DNA of 64,000 bases from positions 124,001-188,000 of the forward strand of contig NZ_CP032097.1 in the NCBI RefSeq assembly GCF_003544915.1, in the 5' to 3' direction. A model generated the notes under the pieces. It saw only the letters and a program-made list of their open reading frames with translations. It did no database searches and was not told the DNA's origin. Made by a program: the position numbers and the translations under genes. Source of the DNA: Arcobacter ellisii (GTDB lineage: Bacteria; Campylobacterota; Campylobacteria; Campylobacterales; Arcobacteraceae). Shown one piece after another: positions 1-8,060 of the stretch (within the stretch, counting starts at the first letter, position 1; every line of letters begins with the position of its first letter).

Positions 1-210
1 AAAATCAACATTAGGATAAACCTCATCAATTCCGAAATGAACAATATCTCCTCTTTCTTCAACTGTTGGTTTTGCAGAAACAATATCTATTTCTTTGTAA
101 ACACAAAGTGAATCCAATGATAAAATAATAGAGTTTGTTTTATTTGCTATTTCTAAAGATAAAGCAGTTTTACCTGAAGCAGTTGTTCCAATTATTGCTA
201 TTTCTTTCAT
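1..210 (-). CDS. miaA: tRNA dimethylallyltransferase MiaA, N-terminal fragment cut by the window edge
   Basis: MiaA transfers a dimethylallyl group to A37 of tRNAs reading UNN codons. Only the first 70 codons are present. They begin [20 protein letters not shown], where GTTASGKT is the P-loop. The stretch [18 protein letters not shown] follows, matching the family's DS-x-Q/C-xY motif and the substrate-contacting SAKPT segment. The ATG (208-210) overlaps the TGA of the small lipoprotein gene (ATGA), so the two are probably translationally coupled. Seen: P-loop and SAKPT. Family knowledge: these mark MiaA. The rest of the gene lies outside the window. Confidence 0.88.
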   Translation of the reverse strand, partial: MKEIAIIGTTASGKTALSLEIANKTNSIILSLDSLCVYKEIDIVSAKPTVEERGDIVHFGIDEVYPNVDF

Positions 211-410
211 TTTGTAGGTTTTGATTCTTTACAATCTTCTAGTTTTTGATTAAGTTCATTTATCTCTTTTTCTTTTTGAATAAGAGTTCTTAATAATTCA
301 GATACGTCATTTGTACTTGAGTCATAAACTTCATTTTGTACTTTTGTTGCACATGCAGTAAAATTAAATAAAAACAGTAAACTTAAAACTAATAACAAAT
401 ATTTTTTCAT
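207..410 (-). CDS. Small lipoprotein with a coiled-coil tail
   Basis: A 67-aa protein with a lipoprotein signal peptide: two lysines, a hydrophobic run, then a lipobox-like FNFTAC with Cys at about residue 20. The mature part is short and rich in Glu, Lys and Gln (residues 35-62), a heptad-like pattern that suggests a short coiled coil. It lies directly upstream of miaA with a 4-nt ATGA overlap, so it is probably the first gene of that transcript. I do not recognise a family. Its role (envelope-associated small lipoprotein) is inferred only from the signal. Confidence 0.65.
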   Translation of the reverse strand: MKKYLLLVLSLLFLFNFTACATKVQNEVYDSSTNDVSELLRTLIQKEKEINELNQKLEDCKESKPTK

Positions 411-501
411 AAAACTCTTTTGTGTGTAAAATATAGTAGATTATAACTAGAAAAAGTTTAATTTTTATTTTTTTAATAATATCTTCGATAAAATCCCAAA
501 C

Positions 502-1362
502 ATGAATAAACTGATAAAAAAACTTAATGATTTTAATGAACTTGTGATGTTCAAACACTCTATTTTTTCGCTACCTTTTATTTTTATTGCAATGGTAGTT
601 AGTGCTCAAGGTTGGTTTGGATTTAAACTTTTGTTTCTTGGAATTTTAGCCGCATTAACAGCTAGAAATTTTGCAATGGGATTTAATAGATTTATGGATA
701 GAGATATAGATGCCTTAAATCCAAGAACTATAAATCGACCAAATGTTGATGGAAGATTAGATGCTAAACAAATATTTATATTTACATTTTTGAATGCTTT
801 TGGATTTATTGCTGTTGCATATTTTGTAAATGATTTGGCTTTTTATTTATCAATTCCTATTTTAATTATTATTGGTTCTTACTCATATTTTAAAAGATTT
901 TCATACTTAGCTCATATTATTTTGGGAATATCTTTAGGACTTGCACCAATTGCAGGAGTTGTTGCTGTTAGTGAAACTATTCCTTTTTGGTCAATTGTTT
1001 TAAGTATTGGAGTTATGTTTTGGGTTGCTGGATTTGATTTACTTTATTCTTTACAAGATATTGAAGTTGATAAAAAACTTGGACTTCACTCTATTCCATC
1101 AAAATTTGGTGTTGAAAAAACAATGAAAATCTCAAAGATTTTTCATGCTTTAACTGTATTATTCTGGCTTTTATTTGTAATTATTTCTGAAAGTTCATAT
1201 TTTGCTTATATTGCTGTGGTTTTAAGTGCTTTAATGCTTTCTTATGAACACTATTTAGTAAACAAAGATTTTAGAAAAATTGATAAAGCCTTTTTTACAG
1301 TAAATGGTTACTTAGGAATTATATTTTTTGTATTAATAGTACTGGACAATATTTTCTTTTAA
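502..1362 (+). CDS. mqnP: UbiA-family polyprenyltransferase, MqnP type
   Basis: An integral membrane prenyltransferase of 286 aa with about eight hydrophobic segments. The two Asp-rich prenyl-diphosphate-binding motifs are visible: NRFMDRDID (residues 62-70) and DLLYSLQDIEVD (about 178-189). Campylobacterota make menaquinone by the futalosine route, where the UbiA homologue MqnP attaches the polyprenyl tail, so MqnP is the likely assignment; a true UbiA of ubiquinone synthesis is unlikely in this group (inference). A -10-like GATAAAAT lies at 488-495. A stem-loop terminator follows at 1376-1407 before the tRNA. Confidence 0.85.
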   Translation: MNKLIKKLNDFNELVMFKHSIFSLPFIFIAMVVSAQGWFGFKLLFLGILAALTARNFAMGFNRFMDRDIDALNPRTINRPNVDGRLDAKQIFIFTFLNAFGFIAVAYFVNDLAFYLSIPILIIIGSYSYFKRFSYLAHIILGISLGLAPIAGVVAVSETIPFWSIVLSIGVMFWVAGFDLLYSLQDIEVDKKLGLHSIPSKFGVEKTMKISKIFHALTVLFWLLFVIISESSYFAYIAVVLSALMLSYEHYLVNKDFRKIDKAFFTVNGYLGIIFFVLIVLDNIFF

Positions 1363-1375
1363 TTTTCTTTTTAAG

Positions 1376-1407
1376 TAAGGCTGTGATATTATTTCAGCCT
1401 TATTTTT
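1376..1407 (+). terminator. Rho-independent terminator after mqnP
   Basis: Perfect 8-bp stem TAAGGCTG / CAGCCTTA (1376-1383 and 1395-1402) followed by TTTTT. It separates mqnP from the downstream tRNA gene. Confidence 0.75.
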
Positions 1408-1419
1408 ATAAGAACAAGC

Positions 1420-1496
1420 GCGTCTATAGTTCAACTGGATAGAATGACCGGTTTCGACCCGGTAGGTTGAGGGTTCGAATCCTTCTAGGCGTGCCA
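1420..1496 (+). tRNA. tRNA-Arg (anticodon UCG)
   Basis: The sequence folds into a complete cloverleaf of 77 nt. The acceptor stem is GCGTCTA / TAGGCGT, the D stem GTTC/GAAT, the anticodon stem ACCGG/CCGGT with loop TTTCGAC, and the T arm GAGGG-TTCGAAT-CCTTC. The discriminator is G and the CCA end is encoded (1494-1496). The anticodon TCG (loop positions 34-36) reads CGA, giving Arg. A T-rich run directly after CCA probably serves as terminator. Confidence 0.95.
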
Positions 1497-1621
1497 CTTT
1501 TTTTTATCAAAAAACTAAATCCTTTCAATTAACATTTTTAATACTATTTAGCTCTCAAATTAGGATATGATTATTTAATTAAAACTATTCTCATAATTTT
1601 AATCCTTACAAAAGGAGTTAT

Positions 1622-2654
1622 ATGAAGTATCTTTTTTACACTTTTTTGATTATCACTTCTTTATTTTCAGAACAAAGAGTTTTGAAAATCTCAAATTTCA
1701 TAGATTATATAAACATTGATTTGTTGAAAGAGTTTGCATATCAAAATGATATAAAAATTATTTACGATATTCATGAAGTTAATGAGGAGATATATTCAAA
1801 AATAAAAGAAAATAATGATTTTGATTTACTTATTTTATCTTCAAACTATATAACAAAACTTGCAAAAATAGATAAATTGGAAAAAAATAGATATTAGTAA
1901 ATTGAAAAACTACTCTAATATAAATCAAGAGTTTTTACAAACAAATTTTTCGGATACTAAAGAGTTTACGATTCCATATTTATGGGGAACAGTTGGGTTA
2001 ATTTATAATAAGAAATTGATAAAAGAACCGATTACTCAATGGAATGATTTATGGCGAGATGAGTTTAAAAATGCAATTTTATTATCAAATGAACCGGCTG
2101 ATGTTTTTGCAATCACTTTAAAATCTTTAGGTTTTAGTGCAAATAGTACAAATAAAGATGAGATTACGAAAGCTTATAATAAATTACAAAAATTAATCCC
2201 AAACATAAAAGATATTAGTTCTTCAAATGCTATTACATATTTTATTACAGATGGTTTTAGTCTTGGAATGGCTTTTAGTGGAGATGCGAAGTTAATAATA
2301 GACAATTCAGATGATTTTGAGTTCATTTATCCAAAAGAGGGTGCTTTAAAATGGGCAGATGGTATGGTTATTTTAAAAAATTCAAAAAACAAAGATTTGG
2401 CATATAAGTTCATAGATTTTATTATTGATGAAAAAAACTTTGCAAAAATAGGAAATACAACTGGTTATGCTGTATCAAATCAAGTTTCTTTAAAATATAT
2501 TGATAAAAAAGATGTAGAAAATAATATTACTTATCCAGATGAAAGTTATCTTTTTAATTCAGAGATTTTAATTGATAATGAAAACACTTATAAAAATATT
2601 GTAGAAAAATTTGAAAATTTTAAAGAGATGTATAATAAAAGTAAGGTTCAATAA
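1622..2654 (+). pseudogene. PotD-like periplasmic solute-binding protein, frameshifted
   Basis: Two open segments (1622-1897 and 1902-2654) form one spermidine/putrescine-type binding protein broken by a single-base shift. The first gives a Sec signal peptide and the lobe-1 start (RVLKISNFIDYINIDLLKEF). The second carries the family's IPYLWGTVGLIYNKK stretch and the C-terminal lobe with LKWADGMVILKNSKN and DLAYKFIDFII. Removing one A from the A7 run at 1881-1887 joins the frames smoothly as DKLEKIDISKLKNY. It ends with a 1-nt overlap onto the HD-GYP gene (TAATG), so it was probably that enzyme's periplasmic ligand-binding partner, as NspS is for MbaA in Vibrio (family knowledge plus inference). 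No ABC transporter genes are adjacent. A sequencing error, a true pseudogene or slippage are all possible. Confidence 0.8.
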
Positions 2655-5035
2655 TGAAAAATAGAAGATATACGTTTATGGTAAGTATTTTTGTTTTATT
2701 TAGTTCATTGACACTTTTTTTATCAATATTTTTGATATCAAATTTTTATTTAAGAGGATTAAGTCAATCCTTTAAAATGTTAGAAGAAAAAAATCTTGAG
2801 ATAACAACAAACTTGTCAAATACTATATTGGAGTCATTAAGAAGTATAGTAGGGCAATTATCTGTTTTATCAAAAATCACAACTGATAAAAATATTATAA
2901 AAAGTGAAGAGATTATTGAAAAGATAATGTGGGAGCAACTAAAATCAAATGAAAATATAGCAAGTATATTTTTAGCAGATGAGTTTGGAAATTTTCTTCA
3001 AACAAGAAGAGAACCTCATTTTGCATATAGAAGTATAAATAATATTGATGAAAAAAAATTAGATAGTTGGTATTACAAAAATGATGATTATTTAACTACT
3101 TCAATTCATATCAGCAAATCAACATACGACCCAAGAAAAAGAGATTGGTACAACTTTGTAAAAAGTTCAGAAGTTTCATGGTCTGAACCATATATTTTTG
3201 ATTCTACAAAAGAACCAGGAATTACTATTTCTGTGGGTGATTTTAATGAATATAATATAAAACTAAAAGTTGCAGCAGCTGATTTTACTTTGAGTAAAAT
3301 ATCAAAATTATTAGAATCAAAAGCAAAGATTTTAAATGGAAAATTGATTTTATTTAATGAATCAAAGTCTGTGATAGCTACATCATTTAATGCACCTTTA
3401 AAAACAAAAGATAACCAACTAACAAAACTTGATGACCTTAATTCAATATTATTTACAAATACGTTTAATAAAATAAAAGAGAATATATTAACAGGTGAAT
3501 TAAAAGACGAAGATGAAAAAGAGTATATATTTTTTGTTTCAAAACTACAAAAAGATAGTGGACAAAATTGGTATATTGCCTCTTATGTTGAAAAAGATTT
3601 GATTACGGCTGATATCAAAAATACTTTAATCCATAGTGTATTAATCTCTTTACTTATTATTTTTATTATATATTTTCCTATTCAATATATACTAAATAGA
3701 TATGTAACAAAACCAATTAATGAACTAGAAAATCTTACAAATGAAATAGCACAAAATAAATATGAAAATGTAAAACCTATAAAAACTATAATATACGAAT
3801 TTTTCAAATTATCAAATTCAATAGTTAGTATGTCAAAAGCTATTCAAAAATATGAAAAAGAACAAGCAAATCTAATAGACTCTTTTATAAAAATATTAGC
3901 AGAAGCCATAGATTCAAAATCTCCATATACAGGTGGACATTGTGAAAGAGTACCACATCTTGCAATTTTACTTGCAGAAGCTGCAAATGATTCAAAACAA
4001 GGAGAAGTAGCAAATTTTAATTTTTCAACGCAAGAGCAATGGAGAGAGTTTAAAACAGCTGCTTGGTTACATGATTGTGGAAAAGTTGTTATACCTGAAT
4101 ATGTAGTTGATAAAGCTACAAAATTGGAAACAATTTATAATAGAATTCACGAAATAAGAACAAGATTTGAAGTTTTACATAGAGATGCAACTATAAAATA
4201 TTATGAGAAGTTGATAGAAAATCCTTTAAATAAAATAGAATTAGAAAATGAACTAAAACAAAATCATAAAAAACTTATTGAAGATTTTGAATTTATTGCA
4301 AACTGCAATATTGGTGGAGAGTTTATGGAACAATCAAATATAGATAAGTTATACGAAATAGGGCAAACAAAATGGATTAGGTATTTTGATAATAGATTAG
4401 GATTATCACAAGAAGAGCTACATAGAGTTGAAAATAATGAGCCTTTTGTTCCTGTTCTTGAAAATTTATTGCAAGATAAAACAGAACAAATTATTCATAG
4501 AATTAGAGAGATAAATTTAGATGAATATAAAAAATTTGGCTTTAAAATGGATATACCAAAATATGAGAGAAATTTAGGAGAATTATATAATCTTAGTGTG
4601 AAAAAAGGAATATTAACAACCGAAGAGAGATTTAAAATCAACGAGCATATTATAATGACTATAAAAATGCTTGAAAATATTCCTTTCACAAAAAATCTAA
4701 AAAATGTTCCAGAATATGCAGGTTCTCACCATGAAACTATGATAGGCACAGGATATCCTAGAAAATTAGTAAAAGATGAAATTTCAATTCCTGCAAGAAT
4801 TATGGCAATCGCTGATATTTTTGAAGCATTAACAGCTGCAGATAGACCTTATAAAAAAGCAAAAACATTGAGTGAATCAATAAAAATCATGTCTTTTATG
4901 TGTAAAGAGAAACATATAGATAGTGACCTTTTTGAGATATTTTTAAGAAGTGGTGTTTATAAAGTTTATGCTCAAAGATTTTTAAAAGAAGAACAAATAG
5001 ATATTGTAAATATTGAAGAATTTTTAGCCAAATAA
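2654..5035 (+). CDS. Membrane-bound dCache sensor with HD-GYP cyclic-di-GMP phosphodiesterase domain
   Basis: A 793-aa inner-membrane signalling protein. Order: TM helix (about 10-30), periplasmic double-Cache region (about 35-315, including DPRKRDWY and EPGITIS typical of dCache_1), second TM (about 325-345), HAMP-like linker, then HD-GYP domain. The metal-binding HD pair is H473-D474 in WLHDCGK, and the signature HHE...GTGYP is at 692-702. HD-GYP enzymes hydrolyse c-di-GMP to GMP. An unusually long insertion (about 225 residues between HD and GYP) is present; the usual gap is far shorter. It is coupled to the upstream PotD-like gene and lies just before the pilus-like cluster, so it may lower c-di-GMP in response to a periplasmic ligand and influence attachment (inference). 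Confidence 0.88.
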   Translation: MKNRRYTFMVSIFVLFSSLTLFLSIFLISNFYLRGLSQSFKMLEEKNLEITTNLSNTILESLRSIVGQLSVLSKITTDKNIIKSEEIIEKIMWEQLKSNENIASIFLADEFGNFLQTRREPHFAYRSINNIDEKKLDSWYYKNDDYLTTSIHISKSTYDPRKRDWYNFVKSSEVSWSEPYIFDSTKEPGITISVGDFNEYNIKLKVAAADFTLSKISKLLESKAKILNGKLILFNESKSVIATSFNAPLKTKDNQLTKLDDLNSILFTNTFNKIKENILTGELKDEDEKEYIFFVSKLQKDSGQNWYIASYVEKDLITADIKNTLIHSVLISLLIIFIIYFPIQYILNRYVTKPINELENLTNEIAQNKYENVKPIKTIIYEFFKLSNSIVSMSKAIQKYEKEQANLIDSFIKILAEAIDSKSPYTGGHCERVPHLAILLAEAANDSKQGEVANFNFSTQEQWREFKTAAWLHDCGKVVIPEYVVDKATKLETIYNRIHEIRTRFEVLHRDATIKYYEKLIENPLNKIELENELKQNHKKLIEDFEFIANCNIGGEFMEQSNIDKLYEIGQTKWIRYFDNRLGLSQEELHRVENNEPFVPVLENLLQDKTEQIIHRIREINLDEYKKFGFKMDIPKYERNLGELYNLSVKKGILTTEERFKINEHIIMTIKMLENIPFTKNLKNVPEYAGSHHETMIGTGYPRKLVKDEISIPARIMAIADIFEALTAADRPYKKAKTLSESIKIMSFMCKEKHIDSDLFEIFLRSGVYKVYAQRFLKEEQIDIVNIEEFLAK

Positions 5036-5142
5036 TTATTAATTAATATTTTTGATTATTAAATTATCAAACAAGAAAGTAAGTAATAAAAATTATAAAT
5101 AAATATTATTAACTTTAAGTTTTTCTTTAGTGTATCTTGTGT

Positions 5143-5148
5143 TAGAAT
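5143..5148 (+). promoter_or_regulatory. Predicted sigma70 -10 box for the pilus-like cluster
   Basis: TAGAAT sits in TTGTGTTAGAATATAC, 40 nt before the first pilin start and preceded by T-rich runs typical of Campylobacterota promoters that lack a clear -35. The 152-nt intergenic stretch holds nothing else recognisable. Confidence 0.45.
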
Positions 5149-5187
5149 ATACACCAAGTTAGAAAATCTCTAATTCAAGGATAATAT

Positions 5188-5784
5188 TTGCCATATCTTG
5201 TTTCCTCAATAATTGCGGTCGTTTCAGCTATGATTATTTTATTTACTAGATATGAAGCTGATGATAGTACAATAACTGGTGAACTGGATAGATTAAAATC
5301 TATGTTTGTAACAGTAGATGGATTTGTAAATACTTATATCCAATCAGGTGGAAGTTTATCTAATATAAATTTTGAAGAGTTGTATAATAATGGAATACTT
5401 CTTGGTAATATTGAAAAAGGTGCAGTAAATTCTGGTAAAGAAGTTGAAGGCACAAGTTATGCTTCTACATTAACTTTTCCAAATAGTAAAGTTAAATGGC
5501 ACTTACTTCCTGTTCGAGATATAAATTCTAATGATAACAATGCTGATTTTGGCGATTCAGCAGGAAGTGCATATAAACTTTTAATTGATATGCATAATAA
5601 TTCTAGTCTAATGAGCAAAGCAATATTTTCAGAGAGTTTTTCGGGAAGAGAATTCTGTGAAAAAATGCTTTTGGGAACTTTACAAAGAAATGCAAAATCC
5701 TATGTTTCAACTGAAGATAAAGAAACGTTTTCTTTAGATGGAAATGATAAAGATGGTTATATCGTTTGTATAGTTTTTAAGTAA
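5188..5784 (+). CDS. Pilin-like protein 1 (minor), TTG start, no leader peptide
   Basis: A 198-aa protein starting MPYLVSSIIAVVSAMIILF: a hydrophobic N-terminal helix followed by an amphipathic region and a Gly/Asn/Ser-rich globular part with two Cys in the C-terminal third. The N-terminus aligns with the next protein (MPQLIAMIIVVVGAMIYMF), which supports the TTG start at 5188. AAGGA (5177-5181) is a well-spaced ribosome site, and an in-frame TAA two codons upstream of the start leaves no room for a classical prepilin leader. I infer a pilin-like subunit from the helix architecture and position ahead of secretin, platform and ATPase genes. No named family is recognised and there is no Glu at +5. 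Confidence 0.65.
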   Translation: MPYLVSSIIAVVSAMIILFTRYEADDSTITGELDRLKSMFVTVDGFVNTYIQSGGSLSNINFEELYNNGILLGNIEKGAVNSGKEVEGTSYASTLTFPNSKVKWHLLPVRDINSNDNNADFGDSAGSAYKLLIDMHNNSSLMSKAIFSESFSGREFCEKMLLGTLQRNAKSYVSTEDKETFSLDGNDKDGYIVCIVFK

Positions 5785-5814
5785 TTTTAGGTGCAACTTA
5801 AATAATAGTTGTTG

Positions 5815-5820
5815 TATAAT
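5815..5820 (+). promoter_or_regulatory. Predicted -10 box for the major pilin
   Basis: Perfect TATAAT in the 81-nt gap between the first and second pilin genes, 46 nt before the second start. It suggests the presumed major pilin has its own promoter. The -35 region is poor. Confidence 0.5.
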
Positions 5821-5865
5821 AGGGCGGTTGGTAGGTAAACTTAAATTTAATAAAGGGGAAAGAAA

Positions 5866-6507
5866 ATGCCACAGTTGATAGCGATGATTATCGTAGTAGT
5901 TGGAGCAATGATTTATATGTTCCAAACATTTGGAGGAACTGGAGATAAGATCGAAGGTATTGCACAAAAATCAAGTATTATTACTGAAATTAATAATGTA
6001 AAAAATGGTGTTCAATTAGCTTTAAGAGGAGAATCTATTAAAGCTACAGATAGTACAGTAGCAGATAAAGCTAAAAATTTGCAAGATATAGCTAATTTAG
6101 AGTTTTTCCCTGAACAAATAAACAACCAATTAAAAGATCCTGCAGCAGGTAAAACAAATACTTATCAAGCAATATCTTTTGGTGGAAAAGGTTCTAATAC
6201 ATTAGAAATTACATTAGTGTTGCCATCTGCAACAGACGCAGGTCCAAATGCTAGACCAGGTTTATTTATTGATTTAAGCCAAGGTAGTTTAGCAACAAAT
6301 GCTGGCTTCTTAGAAAAACAATTAAAAACAGATTTAGGTGCATTAGGTTCTATTGATAGTAGTGCTGCAAGTGCATCATATAATAATACATTAGATGCAG
6401 AAGGAGACATTGGTACTGCTGCAACTGGTGGATCAGATTCTGATGGTAAATTTATTATATATTTTAAAGATTTACCTAGAGGTATGATAGATAAAACAAA
6501 ATCTTAA
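5866..6507 (+). CDS. Pilin-like protein 2, probable major subunit, no leader peptide
   Basis: A 213-aa protein: N-terminal hydrophobic helix (MPQLIAMIIVVVGAMIYMFQ), an amphipathic segment with INNVKNGVQLAL (about 43-54), then an Ala/Gly/Ser/Asp-rich C-terminal domain without Cys. A strong ribosome site (AAAGGGGAA) precedes the ATG, and a TAA lies five codons upstream, so no prepilin leader is possible. Strong ribosome site, own -10 box and a stable palindrome directly after the stop suggest high, separately tuned expression, as expected for a major pilin (inference). Composition and helix layout resemble type IVb pilins, but residue +5 is Ile, not Glu. Family not recognised. Confidence 0.68.
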   Translation: MPQLIAMIIVVVGAMIYMFQTFGGTGDKIEGIAQKSSIITEINNVKNGVQLALRGESIKATDSTVADKAKNLQDIANLEFFPEQINNQLKDPAAGKTNTYQAISFGGKGSNTLEITLVLPSATDAGPNARPGLFIDLSQGSLATNAGFLEKQLKTDLGALGSIDSSAASASYNNTLDAEGDIGTAATGGSDSDGKFIIYFKDLPRGMIDKTKS

Positions 6508-6533
6508 GATTTAAGGCAATTGCCTTAAATCTT
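6506..6533 (+). terminator. Perfect 28-nt palindrome after the major pilin, probable attenuator or mRNA-stabilising stem
   Basis: The sequence centred on GGCAATTGCC is an exact inverted repeat with 14-nt arms, beginning in the pilin stop codon. It is not followed by a long T run, so it may partially terminate transcription or protect the pilin mRNA 3' end instead of acting as a full terminator. A second hairpin (TGCTAA-AAA-TTAGCA, about 6549-6563), flanked by A-rich and T-rich arms, follows in the same 96-nt gap. Confidence 0.6.
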
Positions 6534-6603
6534 TAAAACAAAACCTAAGTGCTAAAAATTAGCATTTACTTTTTGTTTTACTCTTAAAAAAGGTTTTTTT
6601 CTA

Positions 6604-7338
6604 ATGTTGGGAAATATATGGCTATCATCGGCACTTATTGTTACAGCTATATTTTCTGCAGGTGCTATGTATAAATCTTATAGTGATATTCAAGAAGCCA
6701 AACAAATCCAAGAACATTATGAAATAATCTCTGAAATCAAAACTTTATTAGCCAAGCAATACAATAAAAATCCAGATGAAATAACACGTGATGATATAAT
6801 TGCCAATTTACCAAAAGGTGAAAATTGGGAAAAAGTTCTTCTTCTTGATAGAAATAAAGATAGTAATCTTTCTAATAAAGAGTTAGTAAATGAAACGGGA
6901 AATTTTGAGATAAGTGAAGATGAAAAGTTAAAATTACTTGCACTAAAAGCAAAATTAAAAGATGTTATAGATGTAACTTCAATTGAACCAGTTGATAAAA
7001 AATATACTTTTGAAGTTGGGAAAGTTGAGAAAAATAGAGTTTTAAAAGATATAGATATTGAAGAAAATTTAACAAAAGCAATACATTTTTTGGCAGATGA
7101 AATTTTATATAATACAAGTTCAAATAAAGAAACTACATTAAATGCAATTTTAAATGAGTTTACTCCTTATGATAAACTTTATTTTGATTTTTTAAAAACA
7201 GGTGAAACTACAATTAGTGAACAAACATTAAAAGACAGACAAAAAGAGTATTTTAAATCAAGAATAAAAGATAGACTTTATCAAAATGAAAATGCACTTG
7301 AAACAAGATTATATAAAGAGTTGAAAGATATATTATGA
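6604..7338 (+). CDS. Pilin-like protein 3 with an EF-hand-type calcium loop
   Basis: A 244-aa protein with an N-terminal hydrophobic helix (LSSALIVTAIFSAGAMY, about 7-23), followed by an amphipathic helix (QEAKQIQEHYEIISEIKTLL), the arrangement of a type IV pilin stem. Residues 82-93, DRNKDSNLSNKE, match the 12-residue EF-hand loop with ligands at D82, N84, D86, N88, S90 and E93. Calcium binding is therefore likely and could stabilise the subunit or its assembly (inference). The last four bases overlap the next start (ATGA). No leader is encoded: although AAA-AAA-GGT-TTT precedes the ATG in frame, there is no start codon for it. Exact role unknown. Confidence 0.62.
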   Translation: MLGNIWLSSALIVTAIFSAGAMYKSYSDIQEAKQIQEHYEIISEIKTLLAKQYNKNPDEITRDDIIANLPKGENWEKVLLLDRNKDSNLSNKELVNETGNFEISEDEKLKLLALKAKLKDVIDVTSIEPVDKKYTFEVGKVEKNRVLKDIDIEENLTKAIHFLADEILYNTSSNKETTLNAILNEFTPYDKLYFDFLKTGETTISEQTLKDRQKEYFKSRIKDRLYQNENALETRLYKELKDIL

Positions 7339-8060
7339 AAAAAATATTATGTATTTTATTTTTATTGATTAATTTATCTTTTGCCTTAGATTTAACTAAT
7401 TTTGAAGATAGACAAAGTGCTCTTCAAGATGTAAAAACAATCATTTTATATGAAGAATCAATAGCAAAAGCATATGAAGATTTTATTTTAACAAACTATA
7501 AATTTCCAACACTTGCTGAAATAAAAACTCTAATTGGTAATTTAACTTTAGTAAATAATATAAGTTCAAATCTAGTTTTGAGTAGCACTTTAACAAAAAT
7601 TTCTTATGGACTAAATAGTGATTTAAAAGCAGATAGTTCTATAAAAGCTTTATATGAAAGTAATACATATAGAAAAAGAACTTATGTTAGAAATGATGAG
7701 ATAAACTTTATTCTTGAAGATGAGTTTGCAAAACATTTATATGATTTAATCAAACAAAATGGTGGAGAAATTCAAACTTGTCCAACAACAGTATTTACAA
7801 CAGCAATGAATTGTAAAGAGAACAATCATATTTATATTCAACTTACTAAAAAACTTGAGGGTTTAGAAGTGGTACCAAATACTTATTTGATGGCTTATCA
7901 TATGGATAATTTTAAAAATGGACCAATCATTATCACAAATGATACTTCAAAACATATTACTGAAAGTGCCTTTGATTCAATTCCAAAAGGTGCTTTGCTT
8001 TATGATGTTGATGGCGTAAAATATGTTAAAACTTTAGCTGGAATCGAGATTTTAAAATGA
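7335..8060 (+). CDS. Secreted protein, stand-alone copy of the shared cluster module
   Basis: 241 aa with a Sec signal peptide (MKKILCILFLLINLSFA). The mature part begins with a helix, IILYEESIAKAYEDFILTNY, then KFPT, a pattern repeated at the start of three other secreted proteins of this cluster (8057, 8822 and 17357). A Cys pair (TCPTTVFTTAMNC, about 149-161) sits at the same relative place as Cys pairs in two of those proteins and may form a disulfide. It starts with an ATGA overlap and ends with one, so it is tightly coupled. The helix plus Y/F-P-T resembles the stem of minor pilins but follows a cleavable signal. Function unknown; a periplasmic or tip-associated accessory of the pilus-like machine is inferred. 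Confidence 0.62.
   Translation: MKKILCILFLLINLSFALDLTNFEDRQSALQDVKTIILYEESIAKAYEDFILTNYKFPTLAEIKTLIGNLTLVNNISSNLVLSSTLTKISYGLNSDLKADSSIKALYESNTYRKRTYVRNDEINFILEDEFAKHLYDLIKQNGGEIQTCPTTVFTTAMNCKENNHIYIQLTKKLEGLEVVPNTYLMAYHMDNFKNGPIIITNDTSKHITESAFDSIPKGALLYDVDGVKYVKTLAGIEILK

Noticed and set aside
364-558. Minus-strand open frame of 64 codons over the start of mqnP
   Set aside because: It is antisense to the mqnP start and its promoter, has no plausible ribosome site and a low-complexity composition.
5792-5820. TGCAACT...AGTTGT before the major pilin as a third copy of the ribA-type repeat
   Set aside because: The arms are 8 nt apart, not 1, one arm is mismatched, and the distance to TATAAT differs. 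Chance likely.
6556-6606. Possible prepilin leader LKKGF in frame upstream of pilin-like protein 3
   Set aside because: The codons AAA AAA GGT TTT TTT are in frame, but no start codon exists between the TAA at 6553 and the ATG; the AAAAAAGG is better read as the ribosome site.
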